Assembly: GCA_026713545.1 (NCBI GenBank)
Contig: JAPOOG010000129.1
Span: 124,001-188,000, forward strand
Direction: 5' to 3'
Source: Bryobacterales bacterium
Lineage (GTDB): Bacteria > Acidobacteriota > Terriglobia > Bryobacterales > UBA6623
Length of the DNA: 64,000 bases
Shown: in pieces, positions 27,620 through 37,467 of the stretch
Numbering within the stretch: the stretch's first letter is position 1
How the letters are laid out: every line of letters begins with the position of its first letter
Position numbers and translations under genes: made by a program
The notes under the pieces: model-generated
Databases searched by the model: none
Told to the model about the DNA's origin: nothing
Seen by the model: only the letters and a program-made list of their open reading frames with translations

Positions 27620-30343
27620 GTGACCGATTCACCCAGGCGAAGACCGACCTCGGCGGGGCCGCTGTTGACGGCGTCGCTGCTGGCGCTGCTGTCTCCCTCC
27701 GTCGTTGCCGGTTCCGAGGCCGCCGACTTTTTCGAGAGCCGCATCCGTCCGCTGTTGGCGAAGAACTGTTTCGCCTGCCATACGGATACCCAAATGGGCG
27801 GCCTGCGGCTCGACGCCCGCCAGAACATCTTGCAGGGCGGCTCGCGCGGCCCCGCCATCAAGCCCGGCAGCCCGCGGGACAGCCTGCTGATCCAGGCGGT
27901 GACGCAATCCCATCCCGAGCTGAAGATGCCGCCCCGGGGCAAGCTCACGACCGAACAGATCGAGAATCTGCAGGCGTGGATTCGCGATGGGGCCGTGTGG
28001 CCTGAAGCGCAAGCGGCCATGGCGGAGCAGGAGCCCGAGCAGGAATACGTCATTCGGCCCGAGTATCGCGAGTTCTGGTCGTTTCAGCCGGTCCGGAAGC
28101 CCGAAACTCCAAGGCTGGACGTCGACTCCTGGAGCCGAACGGACGTGGACCGGTTCATTCTGGAGCAACTCGAGCAACAGGACCTGCGTCCCGGCAAGCG
28201 GGCATCGAGGCGCATGCTCATTCGGCGCGCCACGCTGGACCTGACCGGTCTGCCGCCAACGCCGAAGGAAGTGGACGACTTCGTCGCCGACTCGTCCCCG
28301 GACGCCTTCGCCAAGGTGGTCGATCGACTGCTCGAATCGCCTCACTACGGCGAACGCTGGGGACGGTACTGGCTCGATCTGGCCCGCTACGGTGCGGGCG
28401 TATCGTCGGCGAGTAGAGATTCGCCGTATCCCCATGCCTACCGCTACCGGGATTGGGTCATCGATGCGTTCAATCGCGACATGCCGTATGACCGCTTCGT
28501 CAAGGCGCAACTCGCCGCCGATCTGTTCCCCGAGGACGAGCGCGTGGACCTGTTGCCGGCGTTGGGCTTCCATGCCCTCAGCAACCATGACGTCGATCGG
28601 GTCGATGTGACGGGGAGGGTCTTCCTGGGGCTGACTCTTGGCTGCGCCCAATGCCACGATCACGAGTACGATCCGATTCCCACAAAGGATTTCTATTCCT
28701 TGCAGGGGGTCTTTTCCAGCTCCAGGAAGCATCAGTACCCACTGGCTTCCGACCAGGTTGTGCAGGCGTACAAGGACGCCAAGAAGCGGGCCGATGACAA
28801 GAAGATCGAGATCGACGAGTTTCTCAAGCGAGTCACCGATCAGTTGATCGACATTTTCATGACTCAGACGGCCGACTACATGACAGCCGCCTGGCGTGTG
28901 ATGGAGGGCGGGGAAGAAGCCGGCAGCGTGGCTCGGGAAACGTCGTTGGACGAGGAGATCCTTGCGAAATGGGTCGCCTACCTGAACGAGACGGACCGCG
29001 ATCACCCCTTTCTCGACGAGTGGGATCAGAACCGGCAGGGGGCCACTCCGGAGCGCGCCCGCGAGATGGCCGAACGATTCCAGGAGACGCTGCTGGCGGT
29101 CCACAAGGAAAAGCGCGAGATGGACGATGTCAATTACGTCCGCCTCGGCGGCGCCAAGGGCGCCCGGAATCAGGGCAATCGCACCAGGACCCCCGTCGAG
29201 TTCATCGATCCGATCAAGTACTACCTGTGGGAGGACGTGGCCATAGGGCCGCATTACCGGGCGGGTCTCCAACAACCGGGAGGGGTGTACTTCCTGGGGC
29301 CCGACGAGATCGAACGGATGCTGAGCCCGTCTTGGATCCGGTACCTCGATCGACAGGAAGCGGAGTTGAAAGCGCTCGAGGAGGCCGTCCCGCCGCTCTA
29401 CCCATACATCCACGGCTACCGCGATTCGGATGAGCCGAAAGATCTGCAGGTAGCGATCAGAGGAGACAAGAAAAACCTGGGCCCGGTGGCCCCGCGACGC
29501 TTTTTGCGCATCCTGAGTCGAGGTGAACCGAAGCCGTTCGCACAGGGGAGCGGCCGCTGGGAATTGGCCGCCGCCATTGCCTCACCCGACAACCCCCTGA
29601 CGGCGCGCGTGATGGTCAATCGCATCTGGCAGCATCACTTCGGCCGCGGCATCGTCACTTCCGCGAGCAACTTCGGGCGTCTCGGGGAGCGCCCGACCCA
29701 CCCGGAGCTGCTCGATTACCTGGCGGCGCGATTCGTCGAGAGCGGCTGGTCGGTGAAGAGCATCCACCGCGAGATGATGATGTCGGCCACGTATCAGCTC
29801 AGCTCGAGGATGATCGAGCGGAACTATGAGAAAGACGCGGAGAATCGTTACTACTGGCGTTTCAACATGCGAAAACGTCTCGACGCCGAAGCGCTGCGCG
29901 ATTCGATGCTGGCCGTTGCTGGAAACCTGGATCGTATGCAAGGGGGCCCGGGCAAACCGCTCGACGACGAGAACCATCGCCGCGCGGTCTATGGTCTGGT
30001 GAGCCGCACGCAACCGAACCGCATGCTGACCTTGTTCGATTTTCCCGACGCGAGGAACACCGCCTCCAAACGGAGCGTCACGATGGGCCCGCTGCAGCGC
30101 TTGTACTTTCTGAACAACAGCTTCGTCGTTCAACAGGCCGAGCAGCTCGCGGAACGGGTGGAAAAGGAAGCGGGCGCTGACCATGCGCGGCGAATTCGCC
30201 GCAGCTACGAGTTGCTGTATGCGAGGCCGGCGACGAACCAAGAGGTCAAGACCGGCCTGAAGTTCCTCAAGAGCGGGGACACGAGTTGGACACAATACGC
30301 GCAGATGCTTCTGGCGTCGAGCGAGTTCACGGCGGTGCGATAG
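27620..30343 (+). CDS. Secreted cytochrome c-DUF1549-DUF1553 protein
   Basis: This 907-residue protein has a signal peptide (SAGPLLTASLLALLSPSVVA), a planctomycete-type cytochrome c segment with NCFACHTD, then the DUF1549 domain (about residues 150-360, with RRATLDLTGLPPT and GLTLGCAQCHDHEYDPI, a second CxxCH), a variable middle, and DUF1553 (about 640-890, with LTARVMVNRIWQHHFGRG and YFLNNSFVVQQAEQLAER). Such proteins are secreted, abundant in Planctomycetes and Acidobacteria, and of unknown function, usually linked to polysaccharide or haem-dependent degradation. The GTG at 27620 puts the signal peptide close to the start. Its constant partner DUF1501 follows. Confidence 0.9.
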   Translation: MTDSPRRRPTSAGPLLTASLLALLSPSVVAGSEAADFFESRIRPLLAKNCFACHTDTQMGGLRLDARQNILQGGSRGPAIKPGSPRDSLLIQAVTQSHPELKMPPRGKLTTEQIENLQAWIRDGAVWPEAQAAMAEQEPEQEYVIRPEYREFWSFQPVRKPETPRLDVDSWSRTDVDRFILEQLEQQDLRPGKRASRRMLIRRATLDLTGLPPTPKEVDDFVADSSPDAFAKVVDRLLESPHYGERWGRYWLDLARYGAGVSSASRDSPYPHAYRYRDWVIDAFNRDMPYDRFVKAQLAADLFPEDERVDLLPALGFHALSNHDVDRVDVTGRVFLGLTLGCAQCHDHEYDPIPTKDFYSLQGVFSSSRKHQYPLASDQVVQAYKDAKKRADDKKIEIDEFLKRVTDQLIDIFMTQTADYMTAAWRVMEGGEEAGSVARETSLDEEILAKWVAYLNETDRDHPFLDEWDQNRQGATPERAREMAERFQETLLAVHKEKREMDDVNYVRLGGAKGARNQGNRTRTPVEFIDPIKYYLWEDVAIGPHYRAGLQQPGGVYFLGPDEIERMLSPSWIRYLDRQEAELKALEEAVPPLYPYIHGYRDSDEPKDLQVAIRGDKKNLGPVAPRRFLRILSRGEPKPFAQGSGRWELAAAIASPDNPLTARVMVNRIWQHHFGRGIVTSASNFGRLGERPTHPELLDYLAARFVESGWSVKSIHREMMMSATYQLSSRMIERNYEKDAENRYYWRFNMRKRLDAEALRDSMLAVAGNLDRMQGGPGKPLDDENHRRAVYGLVSRTQPNRMLTLFDFPDARNTASKRSVTMGPLQRLYFLNNSFVVQQAEQLAERVEKEAGADHARRIRRSYELLYARPATNQEVKTGLKFLKSGDTSWTQYAQMLLASSEFTAVR

Positions 30344-30402
30344 TGACCGAGGGTATCCAGGGGCCGTTGGATTTTCTAGAATAGGAGCGAACCGAGAGAA
30401 AA

Positions 30403-31779
30403 GTGACCCGCCGCGAAGCCATCAAACTCATGGGTGCCGGCTTCGGCGTCGTCGGCCTGGCGCAGGCGCTCCACGCCCGGGAAGGCAGCCTGCCGGCGCC
30501 CCGGGCTCCCCACTTTCCGGCCAAAGCGAAGCACGTCATCTTTCTGTATCTCAACGGCGGGCTGTCGCATGTCGATACGTTCGATCCGAAACCCGAGCTG
30601 GCCAGGATGGACGGCCAGCCGATGCCGGGGCCGAAGATCAAGACAGACAGCGCTACCGGCGGGTTGATGGCGTCTCCCTTCAAGTTCCGCAAGTATGGGC
30701 AAAGCGGCATCGAGGTCAGTGAGATCTTCCCCCATGTCGGCGGAGTGATCGACGAGTGCTGCGTCGTGCGTTCGATGTATTCGGAAAGCATCAATCACCT
30801 GTCTTCGATGCTGATGATGAACACGGGCCATGCCTTGACAGGGGTATCGCGACCGTCGCTCGGTTCCTGGATCACCTATGGGCTGGGCAGCGAGAATGCA
30901 AATCTTCCGGGGTACGTGGTGCTGTGTCCCGGACATCCGGTCGGGGGCGTGCGTTTGTGGTCGTCGTCGTTTCTGCCGACGTCCTATCAAGGCGTCCACA
31001 TCCGCAACGAGAAGGAAGACCCGAGCGAGTTCGTCCAGGACATCCGCAATCGCTGGGTGACCCGGCCGCAGCAGGAGAAGCAGCTCGAGTTGTTGTCGAA
31101 GCTCAACGATTCTTTCCTCGATCAGATCAATTACGAGCCCGAGATGGAAGCCGCGATCGAGTCGATGGAAGTCGCCTACCGAATGCAGACCGAGCTGCCC
31201 GGCGTTTTCGACATCGATAGTGAGCCCGAGACCGTCCGCCGCCGCTACGGCAAGAGTGATTTCGGGCGGGGCTGCCTGATGGCGCTGCGGCTCGTCGAGC
31301 AGGGCGTTCGCATCGTTCAGGTGTACTACGGTGACCGGCAACCGTGGGATAGCCACGACGACATGCTGGACCATCGTCTGCACGCGCGGTTTGCCGATGA
31401 GCCGATTGCCGCGTTGGTCGCTGACCTCAAGGCCCGGGGCTTGCTCGATGAGACGATCGTCATCCTCGGGACCGAGTTTGGACGCACGCCGATGATCCAG
31501 AACGCCGGTTCAGTAAGAACGGGCCGCGGACGCGACCACAACCCCCCCGGCTACAGCATTCTGCTTGCCGGGGGCGGTTTCAAAGGCGGCATGACGTACG
31601 GCGCCACCGATGAGTTCGGCTTCAAGGCGGTCGAGAAGCGGACAAACCCCCACGATCTCCACGCTACCGTGCTGCACTTGCTCGGGCTTGATCACACCAA
31701 GCTGACTTACCGATACAGCGGCCGCGACTTCCGGCTGACCGACGTATCCGGCAACATTCTCCACGAGCTCATCGCATAA
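30403..31779 (+). CDS. DUF1501 family secreted protein
   Basis: The 458-residue protein starts at GTG 30403 with a Tat-like leader (TRREAIKLMGAGFGVVGLAQ). It is a DUF1501 member with a sulfatase/alkaline-phosphatase-like fold: IFLYLNGGLSHVDTFDPKPE, then the LNHLSSMLMMNTGHALTG-type region and TEFGRTPMIQN with GRGRDHNPPGYSILLAGGG near the end. DUF1501 genes regularly follow DUF1549/1553 genes, as here (59 bp apart), so the two are probably co-transcribed and secreted. The substrate is not known. Confidence 0.9.
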   Translation: MTRREAIKLMGAGFGVVGLAQALHAREGSLPAPRAPHFPAKAKHVIFLYLNGGLSHVDTFDPKPELARMDGQPMPGPKIKTDSATGGLMASPFKFRKYGQSGIEVSEIFPHVGGVIDECCVVRSMYSESINHLSSMLMMNTGHALTGVSRPSLGSWITYGLGSENANLPGYVVLCPGHPVGGVRLWSSSFLPTSYQGVHIRNEKEDPSEFVQDIRNRWVTRPQQEKQLELLSKLNDSFLDQINYEPEMEAAIESMEVAYRMQTELPGVFDIDSEPETVRRRYGKSDFGRGCLMALRLVEQGVRIVQVYYGDRQPWDSHDDMLDHRLHARFADEPIAALVADLKARGLLDETIVILGTEFGRTPMIQNAGSVRTGRGRDHNPPGYSILLAGGGFKGGMTYGATDEFGFKAVEKRTNPHDLHATVLHLLGLDHTKLTYRYSGRDFRLTDVSGNILHELIA

Positions 31780-31890
31780 CCGCGCGATGACGCGCCGCAG
31801 CCGCCGGCGCCAAGCGTGCTCCTACGGTTGGTCTTTCAGAGGGTAACGACGGAGAGACCCGTCCCGGAGGGAGGAACAGGCGCTGTTGAG

Positions 31891-32898
31891 CTACCGCTGG
31901 GTTGATGGCTTCTTCGCGGCTTCCTCAGCGGCCTTCTCCTGAGCGCGAGCGCCCCGGAGGATGAGCCCGACCGCTTTATTGCCCTCGTGGCAGGCGTACT
32001 CGAACATCTGATAGTCCTGATTCCTGTTCAGAGGCATCGCCACCTTCCAGGGCCTGGTATACGCCTCCGGATCGTCGATGGTGACTTCGTAGCCGATGGT
32101 GTCCGCGTCGATGAGCGTGAAGCGCTCGACCACGTGCAAGGCCGCGCTGTTGAAGATGCCCTTGATGCGGGCTTTGTCGCTGAAATTGGCGGTATCGACG
32201 ACCAGCGTATCGCCCTCCCAACGTCCGCGCGAGTCGCCCATCCAGAGGCGAATCTTCGGGTCGACGTGCGGACCGCCGTCCAGCGGGATGATGCGGGTGT
32301 CGTGGATCATCTCATAGAGAATCACGACGTAGCCGGGAGTTTGCAGGATCTGATAGGCATTGTTGTAGGCGGTCGGGAACATCGAACCCGGCACGCCGCG
32401 CGTGATGCAGCGGTCCCACAAGTTCATGTACTCGTAGGAGTCGGTGACGCGCGCGCGGTTTTCGTCTCGCTGCGCTTTCGCCTCGGGCCTTACAGGGACC
32501 TTACCATCGGACGGGTCCACCACCAGGGACGTTTGCCGGGTCGAGACAACCCGGGTTCCGGAGTCCATCCAGAACTGGTTGTAAGCGCCAACGCTGCCCG
32601 CTGGGGATGAGCCATCGCCGGCAGCCCTCTGTTGCGCTGTCTTCTGTTCCAACCGAGCGGCTTCTTCCGCGGTAAGAACCGTTTTCCCCTGAAGCTCGTC
32701 GGGGCGTTCGAAGGGCGTAATGGTCTCGTTCGTCCAGATCCCCTGCAGATCGGGATGGTCCCACGAGGTACGCGGCGGAGTCCAGGCGGCGGGCGCCGCC
32801 GTCGCGGCCTGCCCCGCGACGGGCGCCGGCAGCAGCGACACGGCAGCGGCCACGGCCGCCGCAACGCTCACTGCCCAGACAAATCGATGGCCCATCAT
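31891..32898 (-). CDS. Secreted acidobacterial protein of unknown function (1)
   Basis: This is a 335-residue exported protein: signal peptide ending in LLPAPVAGQA, then WDHPDLQGIWTNETITPFE, WMGDSRGRWEGDTLVVDTAN, ALHVVERFTLIDADTIGYE and the repeated core motif YTRPWKVAMPL. Families with this DLQGIW...TRPW pattern are expanded in acidobacteria and have no known function; a beta-rich ligand-binding fold is my guess. Two ATGs (32898, 32895) are possible; GGGAGGTCA precedes both. The upstream paralogue's stop TGA overlaps this ATGATG, so the two are translationally coupled. Confidence 0.8.
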   Translation of the reverse strand: MMGHRFVWAVSVAAAVAAAVSLLPAPVAGQAATAAPAAWTPPRTSWDHPDLQGIWTNETITPFERPDELQGKTVLTAEEAARLEQKTAQQRAAGDGSSPAGSVGAYNQFWMDSGTRVVSTRQTSLVVDPSDGKVPVRPEAKAQRDENRARVTDSYEYMNLWDRCITRGVPGSMFPTAYNNAYQILQTPGYVVILYEMIHDTRIIPLDGGPHVDPKIRLWMGDSRGRWEGDTLVVDTANFSDKARIKGIFNSAALHVVERFTLIDADTIGYEVTIDDPEAYTRPWKVAMPLNRNQDYQMFEYACHEGNKAVGLILRGARAQEKAAEEAAKKPSTQR

Positions 32899-33737
32899 TG
32901 ACCTCCCTGCTCTTTGCCCGGCTGCTTGCGGAAGCGTCCGTACATCAACTCTTCGACGAACTCGACGCACTTGAATTCCAGGAGTTGAGCGTTCTCCTCG
33001 AGCCGGCGATAGAGGGGCATTTTGATCTTCCAGGGCCGCGTAAAGACTTTCGGGTCTTCGATGACGGCTTCATACAGCAGAGCGTCCGGGCTCATCGGGG
33101 TGTACCTTTCGACCACATGCAGGGCTTCGCTGTGGAAGTTTCCCGAACTGTCGAACCAGGTGTCAGGGACCTGGCTCGTGACGTCGACGACCAGCGTTTC
33201 CCCTTCCCAATGGCCCCGCGAGTGTCCCATCCAGGTGTCGATCGGACTCTCGAAATCCGGACGGTTCATGTAGATGACGCGGCTGGCGCTCGCAAACTCG
33301 TAGGCAATCAGGATGTGCTCCGCAGTCTGGACGATCTGAAACGGAAAGGGCAGGTACGTCGTGCGGGGCACACCGGGCAGATAACACTTGACCACCGGGT
33401 CAAGGGTCAACCAGTTCTCGAAGTTCTCTTTCTTTTTCTCCAGCGCCCACGGCTGATAAGGGATCTCGCCGCCCTCGACGATGCCGAGCCCCGCGGGGAT
33501 TGCGCCGACCGCACCCAACGCGACGATCGGTCCCGGCCGCGCCGCATGACCCTCGATATCCCAATGGGCCGTGCCCAGAGCCTGCCAAATGCCGTTGAGG
33601 TCGGGTCGGCCGTCCGTGGTGCGCGGGGCCTGATATTCCGGAGGTGAAGCAGAGGCGGAAGTCAGCGCCAGCAAGACGACGGCTGCCACTGCGCTTGCGG
33701 CAGCGGTCATGAAGGCCGCCCTCCAGCGATCGTGCAT
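32895..33737 (-). CDS. Secreted acidobacterial protein of unknown function (2)
   Basis: A 280-residue paralogue of the next gene: a signal peptide (AVVLLALTSASA), then RPDLNGIWQALGTAHWD, WMGHSRGHWEGETLVVDV, ALHVVERYTPMSPDALLYE and FTRPWKIKMPLYRR. It lacks the longer central segment of its paralogue. It is first in a two-gene unit and its stop overlaps the start of the second. Function is unknown; the pair may form a complex or share a substrate. Confidence 0.8.
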   Translation of the reverse strand: MHDRWRAAFMTAAASAVAAVVLLALTSASASPPEYQAPRTTDGRPDLNGIWQALGTAHWDIEGHAARPGPIVALGAVGAIPAGLGIVEGGEIPYQPWALEKKKENFENWLTLDPVVKCYLPGVPRTTYLPFPFQIVQTAEHILIAYEFASASRVIYMNRPDFESPIDTWMGHSRGHWEGETLVVDVTSQVPDTWFDSSGNFHSEALHVVERYTPMSPDALLYEAVIEDPKVFTRPWKIKMPLYRRLEENAQLLEFKCVEFVEELMYGRFRKQPGKEQGGQ

Positions 33738-33761
33738 CGAATCGATCTCCCTTCCCGATCG

Positions 33762-33856
33762 CTGACCTGAAACATCATCCCGATCAAGCGGCGTTGATAC
33801 CGGACCGCACGTTTCCCTCTTGTATGATCCGCACGGGCGCGGAGGAAAAACCAGCC
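33762..33856. repeat. Family C element, copy 1, in the 33738-34194 gap
   Basis: CTGACCTGAAACATC, CTTGTATGATCCGCAC and GCGGAGGAAAAACCAGCC occur in the same order as at 49913-50007. The arms GAAACATC and GTTTC bracket the first half. The rest of the gap holds no supported gene; a short minus-strand stretch (about 34000-34150, containing VNSHGELTAAVQRLGAASGG) looks protein-like but breaks frame. Confidence 0.7.
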
Positions 33857-34194
33857 GGCGGTTCGCCAGGAGCCCGCCATCACCCTCTCAATGAGCTGAC
33901 GTATGGGTATTTTAGCCAAGACTCGCTGTGTTGATCTTGGGCTGTCTCCGCTCGAGATGACTGGACCCTTTCGGCGTGGAAGGCAGCGGGGAAAGCGTGC
34001 CTTGACTCGCGAGTTCGGCGAGCGCATGATAGGCGCTGTCGGTAGCGGTCGGGCGCAAGGACGTCGAGACCACCTGAGGCTGCGCCCAGGCGTTGAACCG
34101 CGGCGGTCAGCTCTCCGTGGGAGTTGACAAAGCCGATAGAGGAATCAGTTGCACGATAGGGGTTCATCGACTCGGTGGAACAGGGGATGAAAGC

Positions 34195-35418
34195 ATGCAT
34201 CGACGTGAATTCCTTTCCGCGGTGACCACTGCCGGCGTGTTGGCGGGATGCTCGCCGACCGGCAGGACGCACCCTGAGGATTCTTCTTCAAATCCTCCCT
34301 CCACGCAATCACCCGGCGAGAAGAGGGGCGAGGAACTCTTCCGCCGGCAGGACCTCTTCATCAGCGGCATCGACGGCGTGAACATCTACCGGATTCCTTC
34401 CTTGATCGTCTCGTCGAAGGGCACGATCCTGGCGTTTTGCGAAGCGCGGGATGGTGACGACGGCGATCCGACGGACTTGGTCTTGAAGCGAAGCCGCTAC
34501 GATGACGGCCTCAGCGTTCCCCGCAGGCTGAATGGCTATGAGCGAATCTTCGGATACGGGATCAATTGGGAGCCCATGCAGCTTGTCCTCTCCGGAGAGG
34601 GCAAGGCCATCACGAATCCTTGCCCGCTAGTTGACCGCGATGACGGGACCATCGTGATGTGCTGCAGGCGCCTGCTCGGCAGCAGTCTGGCAGAGCATCT
34701 GAAGGCTCCCTGGAATGGACGGACCCTGGTGCTGAAGAGCACGGATAACGGAGTGACGTGGTCACGGCCGCTTGATATTACTCCGAGTGTCGGGGCGTTC
34801 ATACCCGGCCCGGGCGTGGGAATCCAACTGCAGAGCGGCCGATTGGTCATACCGGGCTATGACAACGACACTCGCGTCGGCCGGCGGGCTTCCCACGTGA
34901 TTTATAGCGACGACCGCGGCCGTACCTGGCGGGCCGGCGCCAAGGTGCAGAAGGAAACGAACGAGTCGCAGGTCGTGGAGTTGGTCGATGGGACCCTGAT
35001 GCTCAACATGCGCGGAGGCCGCTACCGAAACGTGGCGCTCAGCCGTGACGGCGGGCAGAGCTGGTACGAGGAGTTCGAGGATGAGACGCTGCCCGACCCG
35101 CGCTGTCAGGCCAGCCTCTTGCGTTATTCGACGGCGGCCGCGGGCGGGGAGAATCGCTTGCTGTTCGCCAACATCCCGAACTCGGGTCCGTTCGTTGACC
35201 GCAACGACCTGACGCTCAGGCTCAGCAACGACGAGGGGCAAAGCTGGCCCGTCTCGCGGAGAGTTCATGATGGGCCGACCGCCTATTCTTGCCTCAGTGT
35301 GCTGGCTGACGGCACGATCGGCCTTCTTTACGAGACCGGAGCTGTGCACCCCTATGAAAGGATCAAGTTCGTCCGGTTCAATCTCGAATGGCTGACTTCG
35401 GCTGGCACGAAATCCTGA
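34195..35418 (+). CDS. Exo-alpha-sialidase-like lipoprotein
   Basis: This six-bladed propeller glycoside hydrolase (sialidase/BNR family) of 407 residues has a leader ending in TTAGVLAGCS, a lipobox, so it is anchored and exported. The arginine motif appears as NIYRIPSLIVSSKGTILAF with the catalytic-region EARDGD. Four Asp-boxes are visible: STDNGVTW, SDDRGRTW, SRDGGQSW and SNDEGQSW. The Asp of EARDGDDGDPTD, the Tyr near YSCLSVLADG and the Glu/Arg positions suggest activity, though release of sialic acid is not shown. The ATG at 34195 was chosen because it directly starts the leader; a longer frame to 34093 has none. Confidence 0.87.
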   Translation: MHRREFLSAVTTAGVLAGCSPTGRTHPEDSSSNPPSTQSPGEKRGEELFRRQDLFISGIDGVNIYRIPSLIVSSKGTILAFCEARDGDDGDPTDLVLKRSRYDDGLSVPRRLNGYERIFGYGINWEPMQLVLSGEGKAITNPCPLVDRDDGTIVMCCRRLLGSSLAEHLKAPWNGRTLVLKSTDNGVTWSRPLDITPSVGAFIPGPGVGIQLQSGRLVIPGYDNDTRVGRRASHVIYSDDRGRTWRAGAKVQKETNESQVVELVDGTLMLNMRGGRYRNVALSRDGGQSWYEEFEDETLPDPRCQASLLRYSTAAAGGENRLLFANIPNSGPFVDRNDLTLRLSNDEGQSWPVSRRVHDGPTAYSCLSVLADGTIGLLYETGAVHPYERIKFVRFNLEWLTSAGTKS

Positions 35419-35628
35419 GCCCGGACATGTCGAGGTTCTTCCTCAGTTTGACTGCTTGCACCCTCCGACGTTCCGGCTTGTCTGCTCGAAGGTCGCGCTT
35501 CCGTATCTGAGGCGAGGTCTGCTCGGGTCGCATGTCAGGGCTCTTCAGGTCCCTCTTCCGGTCGGGTCCGGTTTCAGGCAAGGCGTCTCGACAGCCCGAG
35601 CAGCGCCCTGTTAGGATGAGCAGTCGTT

Positions 35629-35706
35629 AGGCTCGTAGCTCAGTCTGGTTAGAGCGCTACCTTGACACGGTAGAGGTCGGCGGTTCGAGTCCGCTCGAGC
35701 CTACCA
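35629..35706 (+). tRNA. tRNA-Val (GAC)
   Basis: AGGCTCG (35629-35635) pairs perfectly with CGAGCCT (35696-35702); discriminator A and encoded CCA (35704-35706) follow. The anticodon loop in CTACCTTGACACGGTAG gives GAC. The T-loop is GGTTCGAGTCC. Confidence 0.96.
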
Positions 35707-35847
35707 TTTCCCCTTCTGGCCATTACGCCGTCTCCCTGTTCCGCCGGTGCTCGGTTCGCCCCTGCCCCAACCGGGCCGGCGCGCCGGCGCATTGCTGCAG
35801 CGACGTTCCGGTCCACTCCACTATCGGGGCTCGGGACGGCTTCCGCC

Positions 35848-36028
35848 TAGCCTGTATTTCTCACCACGTGGCGAGGCGAAGTGGGTGAGAGGCCGTCAGG
35901 ACGAGGCGCGAGCTGCTTGGCGCGCGCAGGTGTACTTGACAGTACATCGAGCACGGCAAGCAAGCGCAACGAAGTCATGGCGGTCGTATCGTGTGCTTCG
36001 ACCGTCGGGTGGTGAGAAATGCAGGCTA
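35848..36028. repeat. Family A element, best short copy
   Basis: This 181 bp unit has both CTAG borders intact (CTAGCCTGTATTTCTCACC at the left, GGTGAGAAATGCAGGCTAG at the right), so the termini are near-perfect inverted repeats. Its right CTAG includes the stop codon of the CBS gene. Interior blocks: GCGAGGCGAAGTG, GCCGTCAGGACGAGGCGCG, GTACTTGACAGTACATCGAG and CGCAACGAAGTCATGGCGG. Confidence 0.9.
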
Positions 36029-36970
36029 GTGGATCGGCGGGTCCGTATGATCCAGCGAACTGAGGTACAGCAAAGGATTTTCTCGCTTGGGAGAATGCGC
36101 GATCAAGTCGTTGATGGCGTACAGCAGGTCCCGGCGGCTGATCTGGCCGGTGAGCTGGCCATCCTGAACGACCGGCACACGGCGCGCCGAGGTCTTTCTG
36201 AAAATCTGCGCGATCTGCAGCAGGTCGGTGTCTTCGCTCACCGTAGGCGCCGAGGTATCCATGTACGCCGCGACCTGCGTGCTCTCCGATGCGGGCGCTG
36301 AGGCGGCGCCCGTCATCCATTCTCGCCACGCCTCCAGGCGGGAGCGGGGACCGCTGGTGGCTTGCCCCGAGCGCAGCACGTCCCGGCGGCTGATCTGGCC
36401 GACCAGGGTTTCGCCACGCAATACAGGTAGCCTTCGGTATTGGGTATCCAGGAATTTCTGCGCCACATCGAGAAGCCCTACATCCTCGGTGATGATTCTT
36501 TTCCGGTCCGCATCGATGAACGAGCGGACGCGGCTCGTGGGCATTTGCTGGTAGGCGGCATCGAGCAAGACGGTCATGCTGGCATGTTCTGAGAAGACCC
36601 CGAGGAAGCGGCGGCTCCGATCGAGCACGGGCGCGCCGGAGATTCTCCGCTGGAGCAGAAGCGCGATCGCGTCGAACACATCGACATCGGGTGTCAGCGT
36701 CACCAGGTTCTTGGCCATGACGTCGCCGGCTTTCGGCAGATTGGCGGCACGGAGCGCGTCAGCGCCGGCAGCATGCCAAGCCGCCATCATCACGCTCAGG
36801 CAGGGCCGTTCCGAGAATACGGCGACGTAATGGCCCTTCTCGTCAATCACAGGTGCGCCCGTGAGGTTGTATTTCAGGAGGTTTGACACGGCCTCGAAGA
36901 CATCAGTTTCCGGCGTGACGGTCACGAGCTTTGTGACCATGATGTCCTTGGCGATCCGTACACGTTTCAA
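36026..36970 (-). CDS. Protein with four CBS domains
   Basis: The 314-residue protein consists of four consecutive CBS modules (about residues 8-65, 82-140, 145-205 and 235-295) without an enzyme or channel domain. Repeated signatures include VTVTPETDVFEAVSNLL, LVTLTPDVDVFDAIALLL, LLDVAQKFLDTQYRRLPVL and LLQIAQIFRKTSARRVPVV, each followed by GxxSxRD-type ends. CBS tandems bind adenosyl nucleotides and act as energy sensors for a partner, which is not identifiable here. The stop codon TAG lies within the CTAG at the end of a family A element. Confidence 0.88.
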   Translation of the reverse strand: MKRVRIAKDIMVTKLVTVTPETDVFEAVSNLLKYNLTGAPVIDEKGHYVAVFSERPCLSVMMAAWHAAGADALRAANLPKAGDVMAKNLVTLTPDVDVFDAIALLLQRRISGAPVLDRSRRFLGVFSEHASMTVLLDAAYQQMPTSRVRSFIDADRKRIITEDVGLLDVAQKFLDTQYRRLPVLRGETLVGQISRRDVLRSGQATSGPRSRLEAWREWMTGAASAPASESTQVAAYMDTSAPTVSEDTDLLQIAQIFRKTSARRVPVVQDGQLTGQISRRDLLYAINDLIAHSPKRENPLLYLSSLDHTDPPIH

Positions 36971-37162
36971 CTGGCACCTCCCCTTTCAAGATCCGGGCCC
37001 GCCGCCGAGGCCAAACCGAAGGATCCGGGCAAAGGAGCGTTCTGCTCAGGCCCACTGCAGAGAAACCATCTGGGATACGTTATCTGCCGCAACTGCCGCA
37101 AACGAGTGGGTGCTTCTCGCGCCTTGTCAACTCTGCAAGCTTCTCGACTCGCCTCCTCGAAT

Positions 37163-37252
37163 TGGCGGAGGAAGAGGGATTCGAACCCTCGAGCGGCTCA
37201 CACCGCTAACGGTTTTCAAGACCGCCGCCTTCGACCACTCGGCCATTCCTCC
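37163..37252 (-). tRNA. tRNA-Ser (TGA)
   Basis: On the minus strand GGAGGAA (37252-37246) pairs with TTCCTCC (37173-37167), followed by G and encoded CCA (37165-37163). The anticodon loop CTTGAAA gives TGA. The long variable arm (TAGCGGTGTGAGCCGCT) is typical of serine tRNA. The DNA between the CBS gene and this tRNA shows nothing else. Confidence 0.96.
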
Positions 37253-37467
37253 AAGGTAATTGTATCCGATAGTACGAAAGCGCCTTGCGTGGAATCGCTT
37301 GCGCTGCCCAGCGCCTTCACTTGCAGGTTAAGACCGCAGCATGTCGCGCCGGCCAGGACTTGGGCCTCTTCCCGGACAAGCTCGCCACCCAACGCGAATC
37401 CTGCCTGGAGATTCCCTTCCTGCGGGCTGTTGATTCTGTTCGCTGCGGGCAGTAGAATTATTCCGCC

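Noticed and set aside
27629-29413. 594-codon minus-strand frame
   Set aside because: It is antisense to the DUF1549/1553 gene, which has clear domains and CxxCH sites; long antisense frames are common at this GC content.
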